Below, in pieces: positions 1-7,557 of a stretch of DNA of 64,000 nt. The stretch is from JBGSYN01 sp041750975 (GTDB taxonomy: Bacteria > Pseudomonadota > Alphaproteobacteria > Geminicoccales > Geminicoccaceae): the NCBI GenBank assembly GCA_041750975.1, contig JBGSYN010000256.1, positions 1 through 64,000 on the forward strand, written 5' to 3'. The notes below the pieces were generated by a model. It ran no database searches. It was not told the DNA's origin and worked only from the letters and a program-made list of their open reading frames with translations. Position 1 is the first letter of the stretch, and the number at the start of each line of letters is the position of its first letter. The position numbers and the translations under genes were made by a program.

Positions 1-755
1 AGAAACCGCAGACTATCGGGCTCGATGGCGAAATAGACGAGGCCACCTTGCCGGGTCAGCGTGCCGCTGGCTTCGACATAGAGCCCGGTCCAGTCAAGCC
101 AGTCTTCGTTGGCTTCCTCGCCGTCGGGGTTAGTCACGAACGGCAACGCAATCAATTCCTCTTCGCCCTTGAGCAGGAACATCGCAGGTGTCGTTCCGAT
201 CAGGCATAGATTGGCGCAGCCTTTGTGGGCCTTGCCGTTGCCCGGCCGCATCGCCCCCATCTCGCACTTGCCATCGACCAATTCACCCCTCAGCGTGATT
301 TCCCCGAGATCTTCGATTTCGGGTGCAGCCATCGCTTCGCTCCCTTCCTCGGCTGCCGTGAGATTCTGCTGCTGACCGATGATCAACATCTCGTAGCCAT
401 TATGGGTAACGAGGATTCCCGAAGCATCGACCATCTGCTCGTCCAAAGGATCGGCCCAGTCATCTACCCCGAATTTACCGCTGCCGATCAGCATCAAGGG
501 CCGTCCCTCGGGATAGTCTTCGCTTGCCGCCACGTAGATGACGGGAAAGGGGTGCGCCTTGAGCCTGCCGCTAAAGCTCTGTGGACCCAGGTCCCAGCGG
601 ATGCGGGCGTCGCCAAGCTCGCGTTCCGTCGCGATGAGCGCCGCACCGGCGCCAACCGCAACCGCGGCAACGAGGACCGCAACCAACAGGAGGAATAGAC
701 CCAGCGATCTTGGTATTGAACGATAACCGACAAAAAAGCTCCGGTTCGCGTTCAA
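1..755 (-). CDS. Anchored periplasmic-side protein of unknown function (3' end cut by window edge)
   Basis: Open without a stop from 755 down to base 1, giving about 251 residues. The proposed start is a TTG at 755-753 that overlaps the TGA of the upstream Rieske gene (TTGA), so the two are translationally coupled; no ATG lies nearby. Residues about 18-40 form one hydrophobic segment (LGLFLLLVAVLVAAVAVGAG), a likely signal anchor with the rest outside the cytoplasmic membrane. A later stretch, GELVDGKCEMG followed by KAHKGCANLC, holds three cysteines and resembles a pattern I recall from proteins encoded beside Rieske or molybdenum redox genes, but I cannot name a family. Because it is fused to the redox operon by overlap, a role in the same electron-transfer module is inferred. 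The true length is unknown. Confidence 0.75.
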   Translation of the reverse strand, partial: MNANRSFFVGYRSIPRSLGLFLLLVAVLVAAVAVGAGAALIATERELGDARIRWDLGPQSFSGRLKAHPFPVIYVAASEDYPEGRPLMLIGSGKFGVDDWADPLDEQMVDASGILVTHNGYEMLIIGQQQNLTAAEEGSEAMAAPEIEDLGEITLRGELVDGKCEMGAMRPGNGKAHKGCANLCLIGTTPAMFLLKGEEELIALPFVTNPDGEEANEDWLDWTGLYVEASGTLTRQGGLVYFAIEPDSLRF

Positions 756-1813
756 GCGATTGCCCTCCGCGCACGATCGAGAATGATCGGCTCGGCGGCC
801 GTGCCGGGCGGTAGCATTGCAGGATCGATCAGCACTCGGTCGCCTTCAAGCTTGACCCGATAGGTCCCGACTTTCTCCGTGAACGGGGCGGGACTGCAGC
901 CATCCTCCGGCCGGTACTGAAAGCCATGCCAGGGACAGGTCACCAACCCATCGATGATACAACCCTCACCGAGGGGACCGTTCTGATGGGCGCAGACATT
1001 GGAAAGTGCCGAGATCCGGTCGCCATAGCGAAAGAGGGCGGCCCGCTCACCACCCGGCAGCACGATCGTCCGGCCGTGGCTGTCCTCGAGATCAGCGAGT
1101 TCAGAGGCGACGATCCAGTCACCATCTGCGGACACCTTGGCCCGATCGGCTCGATAGTCCTTGAGCGCCACCGTCCAATGCAGACCGATAACGAGTAGCG
1201 GACAGGCGCCAAAAACCAGTGGGTAGACGATACTGCGTTCCGCCTGGAGCGTGCCCAGGGCCACATGCATCACGAGCAGCCCATAGGCCAGATAAACGCC
1301 CATATGGAGCGTTTTCCACAATGGCGGGGTGAGGAATTTCAGCCAGAAATCATGGCTTGTCGCCATCATCACGAACAGGATGACGAGTGTCGCGAGCCCC
1401 AGCCATTCGATCGGAAAATCGAGGAACGAAGTCGCATTGCTGCTGCTCGATAGCACCGACACCCAGGGATCGACCGGTGAAAAGACATGATACCAGCCGA
1501 CGACGAACTGGAGATGGGTGAAGGCCACGAAAAAGGTGAGCACGCCAAAATGGCGGCGATTATAGAGGAGCGGCAAGAAGCGTGGATCGAGCCTCGCCAG
1601 CGGACCGAGACAGAGGATGAAGGTCAGCATCAAGAATGCGCAGGTGCCGAAGGCCCGCATCCGCAAAATCTGGCCGTCGATCGGGGAGGTCTGAATGAGA
1701 CCTGGTGCATATCGAATGAAGAGCGTGATGTAGAGCACGACGAAAAGAAGAAGGATCGCGTCGTACCAGTATTTGTTCCGGTTCCACTGGACCGGCGTGT
1801 ATTTGACGCTCAC
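752..1813 (-). CDS. Ferric-reductase-like transmembrane protein with C-terminal Rieske domain
   Basis: 353 residues. The first about 215 residues hold six or more hydrophobic segments with histidines H88, H100, H170 and H183 placed inside or next to helices, as in the heme-b-binding ferric reductase/MsrQ-like fold. Residues about 230-335 form a Rieske [2Fe-2S] domain: the ligands are C274 and H276 (CAHQNGPLGEG) and C293 and H296 (CPWHGF). The protein probably passes electrons between membrane hemes and a soluble Rieske-linked partner, but donor and acceptor are not visible from sequence. Its start overlaps the stop of the small upstream gene, and its stop overlaps the downstream TTG, so it is the core of a tightly packed operon. 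There is no FAD/NAD-binding domain of the NADPH-oxidase type, so it should not act alone as an NAD(P)H reductase. Confidence 0.88.
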   Translation of the reverse strand: MSVKYTPVQWNRNKYWYDAILLLFVVLYITLFIRYAPGLIQTSPIDGQILRMRAFGTCAFLMLTFILCLGPLARLDPRFLPLLYNRRHFGVLTFFVAFTHLQFVVGWYHVFSPVDPWVSVLSSSSNATSFLDFPIEWLGLATLVILFVMMATSHDFWLKFLTPPLWKTLHMGVYLAYGLLVMHVALGTLQAERSIVYPLVFGACPLLVIGLHWTVALKDYRADRAKVSADGDWIVASELADLEDSHGRTIVLPGGERAALFRYGDRISALSNVCAHQNGPLGEGCIIDGLVTCPWHGFQYRPEDGCSPAPFTEKVGTYRVKLEGDRVLIDPAMLPPGTAAEPIILDRARRAIA

Positions 1814-1971
1814 GGCCCGCCTCCGCCTGCCTTCGGCGCCAGACGCTCGACCGCCTCAGCTTCGACGGGTAGGTCCGGGCGAAGCGCCAGTGCCGCAACG
1901 AACAGAACCGGCAGCAAGACACCCAAGACCAGCCAGATCGCGCGATGCGCGCGGCGATGTCCAACCTGCAC
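1810..1971 (-). CDS. Small single-pass membrane protein (53 aa)
   Basis: Start chosen at GTG 1971-1969, which shares one base with the TAG of the upstream gene (TAGTG); the stop overlaps the ATG of the Rieske membrane protein. The 53-residue product has a basic N-terminus (QVGHRRAHRAIW), one hydrophobic helix (LVLGVLLPVLFVAALAL) and a short hydrophilic tail ending in GGGG. It has no recognisable family. The overlaps on both sides argue that it is a real gene and a subunit or assembly partner of the ferric-reductase-like protein. Confidence 0.6.
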   Translation of the reverse strand: MQVGHRRAHRAIWLVLGVLLPVLFVAALALRPDLPVEAEAVERLAPKAGGGGP

Positions 1972-2177
1972 TAACTGCGCTCCCGCTCCAGTGCAACCCA
2001 GCGATACACAACCAAGGGCCAAAGACCCACGACACCCGGAATCAACAGCAGCCGGAACACAAAGGTGCCGCGAGCGGCCTCATCGATACGATCGATGCCC
2101 CAGAGAAGAAAGGCGGCAGCCATGATCGCCCCAAGGCCAACGTAAATTCGGAATACGAAAATGATCGCTTCAGCCAT
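1971..2177 (-). CDS. Small two-helix membrane protein (68 aa)
   Basis: 68 residues starting MAEAIIFVFRIYVGLG and ending ALERERS. Two hydrophobic stretches (about 4-26 and 40-58) flank a charged loop (DRIDEAARG), so it is probably a hairpin in the inner membrane. It is the first gene of the leftward redox operon; the promoter should lie between 2178 and 2319, shared with the divergent Rieske-ThDP gene. No family is recognised. It is probably an accessory subunit of the heme/Rieske membrane protein, by position only. Confidence 0.6.
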   Translation of the reverse strand: MAEAIIFVFRIYVGLGAIMAAAFLLWGIDRIDEAARGTFVFRLLLIPGVVGLWPLVVYRWVALERERS

Positions 2178-2319
2178 GTGGCGCCAATTTCCCCCGTTGT
2201 CCGGTACTTACCTCTGGTCCGCGGCACCGTGAACGGCCTGCGCCGCCACGCAGGTAGACAGACCACTAGCCCCTATCTAGTCAAGCGATGACATTTCAAA
2301 ACCATGAGGGAAGCGCTCG

Positions 2320-4302
2320 ATGGCAAGCAAGATGGCGTTGCTATGGCACAGGGTGGCCGGGCTCGATGAGCTGCCGGAGGGCCGGGTCAAGACCGTCACG
2401 GCCGGCATCAAGAGCATGGCGCTGGTCCATTTCAACGGGCGCTTTGCCGCCATGGACAATCGCTGTCCGCACCAGGGCGGACCCTTGGGCGAGGGCAATA
2501 TCGAAACCGGCGTCGATGGCCAATGCTGGCTGCGCTGCCCGTGGCATGGCTGGGATTTCGACCCCCTGACCGGCAAGCCGCCCGGCGGCCACGAGGATAG
2601 CGGCCAGGCGATGTTTCCGGTCGAGATACGCAATGACGGCGTCTATGTCGGCGTCGAACCGGAACCCGAGAAACCCCGCACCGTCTCCCATGTCATGGCC
2701 GAGACCATGGTCAATTGGGGCATCAAGCGCGTCTTCGGCATGGTCGGCCACTCCAATCTCGGTTTGGCGGAAGCGCTCCGAATCGAAGAGACAAAGGGAA
2801 ACCTCGCCTATATCGGCATCCGCCATGAAGGTGCCGCCTCTTTCGCCTGTTCGGGCTATGCCAAGCTCAGCGGCAAGCCCGCCGCCTGTCTCTCGATTGC
2901 GGGACCTGGCGCCACTAATCTCCTGACCGGCTTGTGGGATGCGAAGGTGGATCGGGCACCGATCCTCGCCCTGACCGGTCAGGTCAATGTTCAGGTGTTC
3001 GGCCCCGGCGCCTTCCAGGAGATCGATCTCGCTTCGGCGTTTTCGGCGGTCAGCAAGTTCAGCCAGACCGTGCTCCACACGTCGCACCATGCGGAATTGA
3101 TGACCCTCGCCTGCAAGAATGCCGTCGTGCAGCGGGACGTCGCCCACCTGATTTTCCCCGACGACGTGCAAACCATCGCTGACGGCGCTTCGCCCGCTTC
3201 GGGGCCGGAGGGACGGGTTGCGCCGACGGCAATCACGCCACCGGAGGAAAGTGTCGAACAGGCCCTGTCGCTTATCGCCGGCGCCAGGCGGCCCCTGATC
3301 ATCGTTGGCTACGGCGCCAGAGATTCCATGGACAGCGTCATCGAATTGGCCGAAGCACTTGGCGCCTGCGTCGTCACCACCTTCAAGGGCAAGGGCGTCA
3401 TCAGCGATGCGCATCCGCTTGCGGGCGGCGTTCTCGGCCGCTCCGGCACGCCGATCGCAAGTTGGTTCATGAACGAATGCGACCTCATTCTCGCATTCGG
3501 CAGTTCCTTTTCGAATCACACCGGCATCGCGCCCTACAAGCCGATCATCCAGGTCGATTTCGAGCAGATGCAGCTCGGCAAATTCCACAGGGTGGCCGTC
3601 CCGGTCTGGGGCGACATTGCGCAGACAGCGAGAATTTTCCACGAGCGGCTGCCGGCACGACCGGACGCCAGGGACCAGCGGGATGAAGTCGCCGCGCGTT
3701 GGCGGCTCTGGCGAAACGAAAAAGCGCGGCGTCTCGAGGATGATCTCGGCCACGGCGTCAACTCGGCCTCGATCTTCGCGGCCCTGACGCGGCATTGTCC
3801 GGCGGATGCGGCCATCGCCGTCGATGTCGGCAACAATACCTACTCGTTCGGCCGCTATTTCGAATGCAAGCGGCAAAGCATCATGATGTCGGGCTATCTG
3901 GGCTCGATCGGCTTCGGTTTTCCGGCGGCCGTGGGAGCCTGGGCGGCAACCCAGGACTTCCCGGAACTTGCCGGCCGCAAGGTCGTTTCGATCAGCGGCG
4001 ATGGCGGCTTCGGCCAGTATATGGGCGAACTGACGACGGCGGTGAAATACGGCATGGACATCACCCACATCCTCTTGAACAACAACCAACTCGGCAAGAT
4101 CAGCAAGGAACAGCGCGCGGGCGAGTGGCAGGTCTGGCAGACATCGCTCCACAATCCCGGTTTTGCCGAATACGCCGAACTTTGCGGCGCCAAGGGTATC
4201 CGGGTCAGCGATCGCGATGCGCTTGACGCAGCCCTTCTGGAGGCGATCGATCACCCGGGCCCGGCGCTAGTCGAGATCATGGCCGACGCCGACCTCGTTT
4301 GA
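2320..4302 (+). CDS. Rieske [2Fe-2S] domain fused to a thiamine-diphosphate-dependent enzyme
   Basis: 660 residues in two parts. Residues 1-115 are a ferredoxin-type Rieske domain with C49/H51 (CPHQGGPLGEG) and C73/H76 (CPWHGW). Residues about 120-655 are a full acetolactate synthase/pyruvate oxidase-type ThDP enzyme: the N-terminal pyrimidine domain carries the catalytic glutamate in GIRHEGAASF (E170), a central domain spans about 310-450, and the C-terminal domain has the ThDP/Mg motif GDGG (560-563) followed 24 residues later by NNN. The fold is that of enzymes that decarboxylate 2-keto acids; the attached Rieske cluster suggests that the hydroxyalkyl intermediate is oxidised by electron transfer rather than carboligated. 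Substrate unknown. The start has a good Shine-Dalgarno (gaggga, about 8 bases upstream). It is divergent from the Rieske membrane operon and followed by a DUF5996-like gene after 28 bases. Confidence 0.9.
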   Translation: MASKMALLWHRVAGLDELPEGRVKTVTAGIKSMALVHFNGRFAAMDNRCPHQGGPLGEGNIETGVDGQCWLRCPWHGWDFDPLTGKPPGGHEDSGQAMFPVEIRNDGVYVGVEPEPEKPRTVSHVMAETMVNWGIKRVFGMVGHSNLGLAEALRIEETKGNLAYIGIRHEGAASFACSGYAKLSGKPAACLSIAGPGATNLLTGLWDAKVDRAPILALTGQVNVQVFGPGAFQEIDLASAFSAVSKFSQTVLHTSHHAELMTLACKNAVVQRDVAHLIFPDDVQTIADGASPASGPEGRVAPTAITPPEESVEQALSLIAGARRPLIIVGYGARDSMDSVIELAEALGACVVTTFKGKGVISDAHPLAGGVLGRSGTPIASWFMNECDLILAFGSSFSNHTGIAPYKPIIQVDFEQMQLGKFHRVAVPVWGDIAQTARIFHERLPARPDARDQRDEVAARWRLWRNEKARRLEDDLGHGVNSASIFAALTRHCPADAAIAVDVGNNTYSFGRYFECKRQSIMMSGYLGSIGFGFPAAVGAWAATQDFPELAGRKVVSISGDGGFGQYMGELTTAVKYGMDITHILLNNNQLGKISKEQRAGEWQVWQTSLHNPGFAEYAELCGAKGIRVSDRDALDAALLEAIDHPGPALVEIMADADLV

Positions 4303-4330
4303 CATGCCGGAAACCGAACCGAGAGGCGAC

Positions 4331-5182
4331 ATGACAATGGAATGGCAAACACTCGGAGCGATCCAGCCGACCACGCTCACCGAAGCCAGGGTTCAGGCGC
4401 ATTTCGCGGCACAGCGGGTCAGTGCCCCGGCAACCGTCCTGCTCAATGAGGCGCCCGATTGGAGCCATACAACACTGAGTTGGGACCATGCCCATCAAGC
4501 CCTGGTCAGCCACACTCTGCCTAGCGGCACCCGGCTTGGGCTGAGAATGCCCGACCTTGCCATGATCGAGCTCCGGGATGACTCTATCTGCCTCGAATAC
4601 GAACTTGCCGGCCGCTCCAACAGCGATCTCGATGCGTTCCTGGCGGCGCATTTCGAGGCGCATGGATTGTCGCGAGAGAAACTCGCCGAGGTTCGCTACC
4701 GCGACATGCCCGATCATCTCGTCGCCGACGATGGCCCCTACGATCCGAACGGGCTTGCCAGTGAATTTCAGGAATTGGCCCACTGGTATCGTAATGCCGA
4801 CCGGGCACTCGAAATCGTGCGTGACGAGCTTGCATCAGTCCAGCCCGGGCCTTCGCCGGTTTATTGTTGGCCGCACCATTTCGATATCGCCACCCTCATC
4901 GCCTTCGACGACGCCGATTCGGAGGTGGCGCGCGCCATTGGGGTCGGCATGTCCCCCGGCGACAGCAGCTACCCGCAGCCATATTTCTATGTGAACCCCT
5001 GGCCAAAGCTGGACGTGGCCGACCTGCCGACGATCCCTGAGCCGGGCCGCTGGCACACCGAGGGATTCATCGGGGCGGTCGCGACCGGCGAGCGGATCAT
5101 CGCGCAGGGCGATCAGCCAAAGGCACTCATGGCTTTCCTGCGCGAAGCGATCGGGGTCAGCCGCACCAAGCTCGGCGTATAG
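4331..5182 (+). CDS. Hypothetical protein, DUF5996-like
   Basis: 283 residues from ATG 4331, chosen because gagagg lies 4-10 bases upstream; an in-frame ATG at 4304 would add 9 residues with no good ribosome site. The protein is soluble and without a signal peptide. It contains YCWPHHFDIATL (about residue 178-189) and a nearby MSPGDSSYPQPYFYVNPWP, a pattern I associate with DUF5996 (a His-His-Phe-Asp core and an aromatic Tyr/Trp-Pro segment). The biochemical role is unknown. It follows the Rieske-ThDP gene closely and is probably co-transcribed with it; the gene on its right is convergent, with only 9 bases between stops. Confidence 0.75.
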   Translation: MTMEWQTLGAIQPTTLTEARVQAHFAAQRVSAPATVLLNEAPDWSHTTLSWDHAHQALVSHTLPSGTRLGLRMPDLAMIELRDDSICLEYELAGRSNSDLDAFLAAHFEAHGLSREKLAEVRYRDMPDHLVADDGPYDPNGLASEFQELAHWYRNADRALEIVRDELASVQPGPSPVYCWPHHFDIATLIAFDDADSEVARAIGVGMSPGDSSYPQPYFYVNPWPKLDVADLPTIPEPGRWHTEGFIGAVATGERIIAQGDQPKALMAFLREAIGVSRTKLGV

Positions 5183-5191
5183 CCGAGCAGG

Positions 5192-6022
5192 TCAAGAGGC
5201 GGCGTGCGCCTCGGTCGTTTCGTCTTTGCCTTCCTTCAACCAGTCACGCGACGCACCGGTCTTGCCGGCTGCGGCGAGCACGGCGCCATCCGGTAGTTTC
5301 GTCAGCGGCGTGTAGCGCGGATGATGATGGTCCTTGTAGGGATCGTTGCTGGCCTTGTTGTAGCAACAGATCAACAGATTGCGGCTGTGGTCGGAGAGGT
5401 TTGCCGAAGAGCAATGCAACGTGTTGCTGTGGAAGAACAGCACGTCGCCTGGATCCATGACGCAGTCGACAACGGGGAGCACCTTGGCGGCCTCTTCGAC
5501 CCGCTCCTCATCGGCGCCGGTCTGGCCCGCGACCCGGCCGTGGTCGATGCGGCCAAGCTTGTGGCTGCCGGTCATCACCTTCATGCAGCCGTTCTCCGTC
5601 GTGGCCCGATCGATCGCCACGGCGATCGACACCATATCGGGGAAGAGGCAACCGTTTTGATACCAGTAGCCATAGTCCTGATGCCATTCCCATCGGCCGC
5701 CGCCGCCCGGTCGCTTCAGCGTCAGTTTCGAATGGTAGTGGTAGACCTCGCCGCCCATCAGCTTTTCGGCACCGCCGGCCATGCGCTCCGAACTCGCGAG
5801 CGCGCCGAAAACGTCGTCCGGCGGATTGTTCCAAAGTGCCAGAGCCGTCGAACCACCTTCGGCATCATTCAGTTGCAGAACATTGGCGCTGATCTCGGGG
5901 TCGGTCTCGATTGCCTGACGCAACAGCTCAACCTCTTCCGGCAAGACGAAGCGGCGCTTGATCAGATAGCCGTCCCGCCAGAATGCCTCATGGTCCGCCT
6001 CGGTGAGATGCTGAAACTCCAT
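5192..6022 (-). CDS. Phytanoyl-CoA dioxygenase family (Fe(II)/2-oxoglutarate) protein
   Basis: 276 residues from ATG 6022, preceded by ggaggc at a spacing of 8; a longer reading from 6052 lacks such a site. The double-stranded beta-helix iron triad is visible: H114 and D116 in WEWHQDYGYW and H203 in NTLHCSSAN, with R214 (DHSRNLL) as the likely 2-oxoglutarate-binding residue. FFHSN and AVAIDRATTENGCM are typical of PhyH-like hydroxylases. It should hydroxylate an organic substrate using O2 and 2-oxoglutarate; the substrate cannot be read from sequence. It is divergent from the P450 gene, so two oxygenases flank one short intergenic stretch. Confidence 0.88.
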   Translation of the reverse strand: MEFQHLTEADHEAFWRDGYLIKRRFVLPEEVELLRQAIETDPEISANVLQLNDAEGGSTALALWNNPPDDVFGALASSERMAGGAEKLMGGEVYHYHSKLTLKRPGGGGRWEWHQDYGYWYQNGCLFPDMVSIAVAIDRATTENGCMKVMTGSHKLGRIDHGRVAGQTGADEERVEEAAKVLPVVDCVMDPGDVLFFHSNTLHCSSANLSDHSRNLLICCYNKASNDPYKDHHHPRYTPLTKLPDGAVLAAAGKTGASRDWLKEGKDETTEAHAAS

Positions 6023-6162
6023 GGTTTTTGCCTCCGCTTTGCAGTTGGTCATAGAATAAGGGTCGAGCGCCTAGGGAACAAGGAGCTGCAGACCCTGGAA
6101 TTCCCATTCGTTCGGGCAAGTTCCTGCTATATGAGATTTGCCGAAATCCGCGAGTACGAACA

Positions 6163-7557
6163 ATGACCGGCATGACCGATCTGCATCGGGCCGTGCGCCA
6201 GGATGCTCTTTTTCCGCGAGTTCCGAAACCGCTGACGGGCCGCACGCCGGTCTGGCGCGTAGTCCTGCAGCTGCGCCGGAATTCGCTTTCGACCTGGGGT
6301 CCTCAAGCATTCCGCGAAGACATCATCACGGGCACTTTCCTGGGCCGCCAAAGCGTGCTGATCAACGCGCCGGAAGCGATCCGCCACGTCTTTCTCGACA
6401 ATCACGAAAACTACGACCGCAACCCGGCGACGAACCGCGTCCTCGAGCCGGTGGTCGGCAAGGGCCTGTTTCTCGCCAAGGGCGACTCCTGGAAGCGTCG
6501 ACGCCGCCTCCTCGCACCGACATTCCAGCCGCGCAGCCTGGAACTCGTCGCAAGGCACGCCGCCGAGGTCACGAATGAAACCCTCGCGGACTTCGACGAA
6601 CAAAAAGCATCGATCGTTAATCTTCGCGCAATTTTTCAAGATCTGGCGCTCGAGGTGGCGGGACGGAGCCTATTCTCCCATGCAATGCGCCAGCACGGCC
6701 CCAATATTCGAGCCTGCCTCGACGATTACGGGCGGCATCACGCCGGCCCATTTCCCTCCGATCTCGTCCTCCCCGAAGCGTGGCCGAGCCCCAAGGCACC
6801 AGCGCGAGGCCGCTTCAAGCGGCGCTGGAATCAAGTGGTCGAGGGCATCATTGAGCAGCGACGCAGTGAGGGTATCGGCGATCCGCCCCGCGATCTCTTC
6901 GACATCATGGTCCATGCGCGCGACGATGATTCGGGCGGCGGGATCACCAATGAAGAGTTCCGTGACGAGGTCGCGACGCTCATCATCGCCGGTCATGAAA
7001 CCACGGCCCTGACGATGTTCTGGGCGGCCTATCTCCTGGCTCAGGCGCCCGCAATCCAGGAGCGGATCGCGGCGGAGGCCGAGGCGCTCGATCTCGAGCC
7101 CGATCGTGCCGGAGCCAATGTTCGCCATCTGGAGCTGACACGGGCCGTTATCCAGGAAGCGCTCAGGCTCTATCCGGTCGCCTTTACCATCGTCAGGCGG
7201 GCGATCGCACCCGATCAGGTAATGGGACGCAAAATCGAGCCTCAGGCGCTGGTCGTCCTCGCTCCCTGGGTGCTGCATCGCCATGAACGCCTCTGGCAGC
7301 GCCCCGAACTTTTCGATCCGACGCGATTTCTGCCGGGCGCTCCGGCAATCGGCAAATACAGCTATCTGCCGTTCGGAATCGGCCCGAGAATCTGCATCGG
7401 CGCCCAATTCGCCATGAACGAAGCTACCGTAGTCATGGCCAAGCTGATCCGCCGCCACAGGATCGAGCTGGTCGATTCCCGGCCGGTCACACCGCTCGGC
7501 ATCGTCACCATCGTTCCGGACCGCATTCCGGCCTTTCGCTGCAGGCCGCGCTCATAA
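6163..7557 (+). CDS. Cytochrome P450
   Basis: 464 residues. All P450 hallmarks are present: I-helix AGHETT (276-281) for oxygen activation, ExxR as EALR (332-335), and the heme loop FGIGPRICIG with the axial cysteine at about 411. There is no N-terminal membrane anchor, so it is a soluble bacterial class I-type enzyme that needs ferredoxin and a reductase. None is adjacent; a TrxR-type ferredoxin reductase and a [2Fe-2S] ferredoxin occur at 44934-46266 and could serve, which is inference. The start is uncertain: ATG 6163 and ATG 6172 are both possible and neither has a clear Shine-Dalgarno. Its last 6 bases overlap the convergent amidase gene. Confidence 0.93.
   Translation: MTGMTDLHRAVRQDALFPRVPKPLTGRTPVWRVVLQLRRNSLSTWGPQAFREDIITGTFLGRQSVLINAPEAIRHVFLDNHENYDRNPATNRVLEPVVGKGLFLAKGDSWKRRRRLLAPTFQPRSLELVARHAAEVTNETLADFDEQKASIVNLRAIFQDLALEVAGRSLFSHAMRQHGPNIRACLDDYGRHHAGPFPSDLVLPEAWPSPKAPARGRFKRRWNQVVEGIIEQRRSEGIGDPPRDLFDIMVHARDDDSGGGITNEEFRDEVATLIIAGHETTALTMFWAAYLLAQAPAIQERIAAEAEALDLEPDRAGANVRHLELTRAVIQEALRLYPVAFTIVRRAIAPDQVMGRKIEPQALVVLAPWVLHRHERLWQRPELFDPTRFLPGAPAIGKYSYLPFGIGPRICIGAQFAMNEATVVMAKLIRRHRIELVDSRPVTPLGIVTIVPDRIPAFRCRPRS

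Noticed and set aside
2341..4254. 637-residue open frame on the minus strand opposite the Rieske-ThDP gene
   Set aside because: The plus-strand frame has clear domains and a ribosome site; the minus frame is a G+C-driven shadow without motifs.
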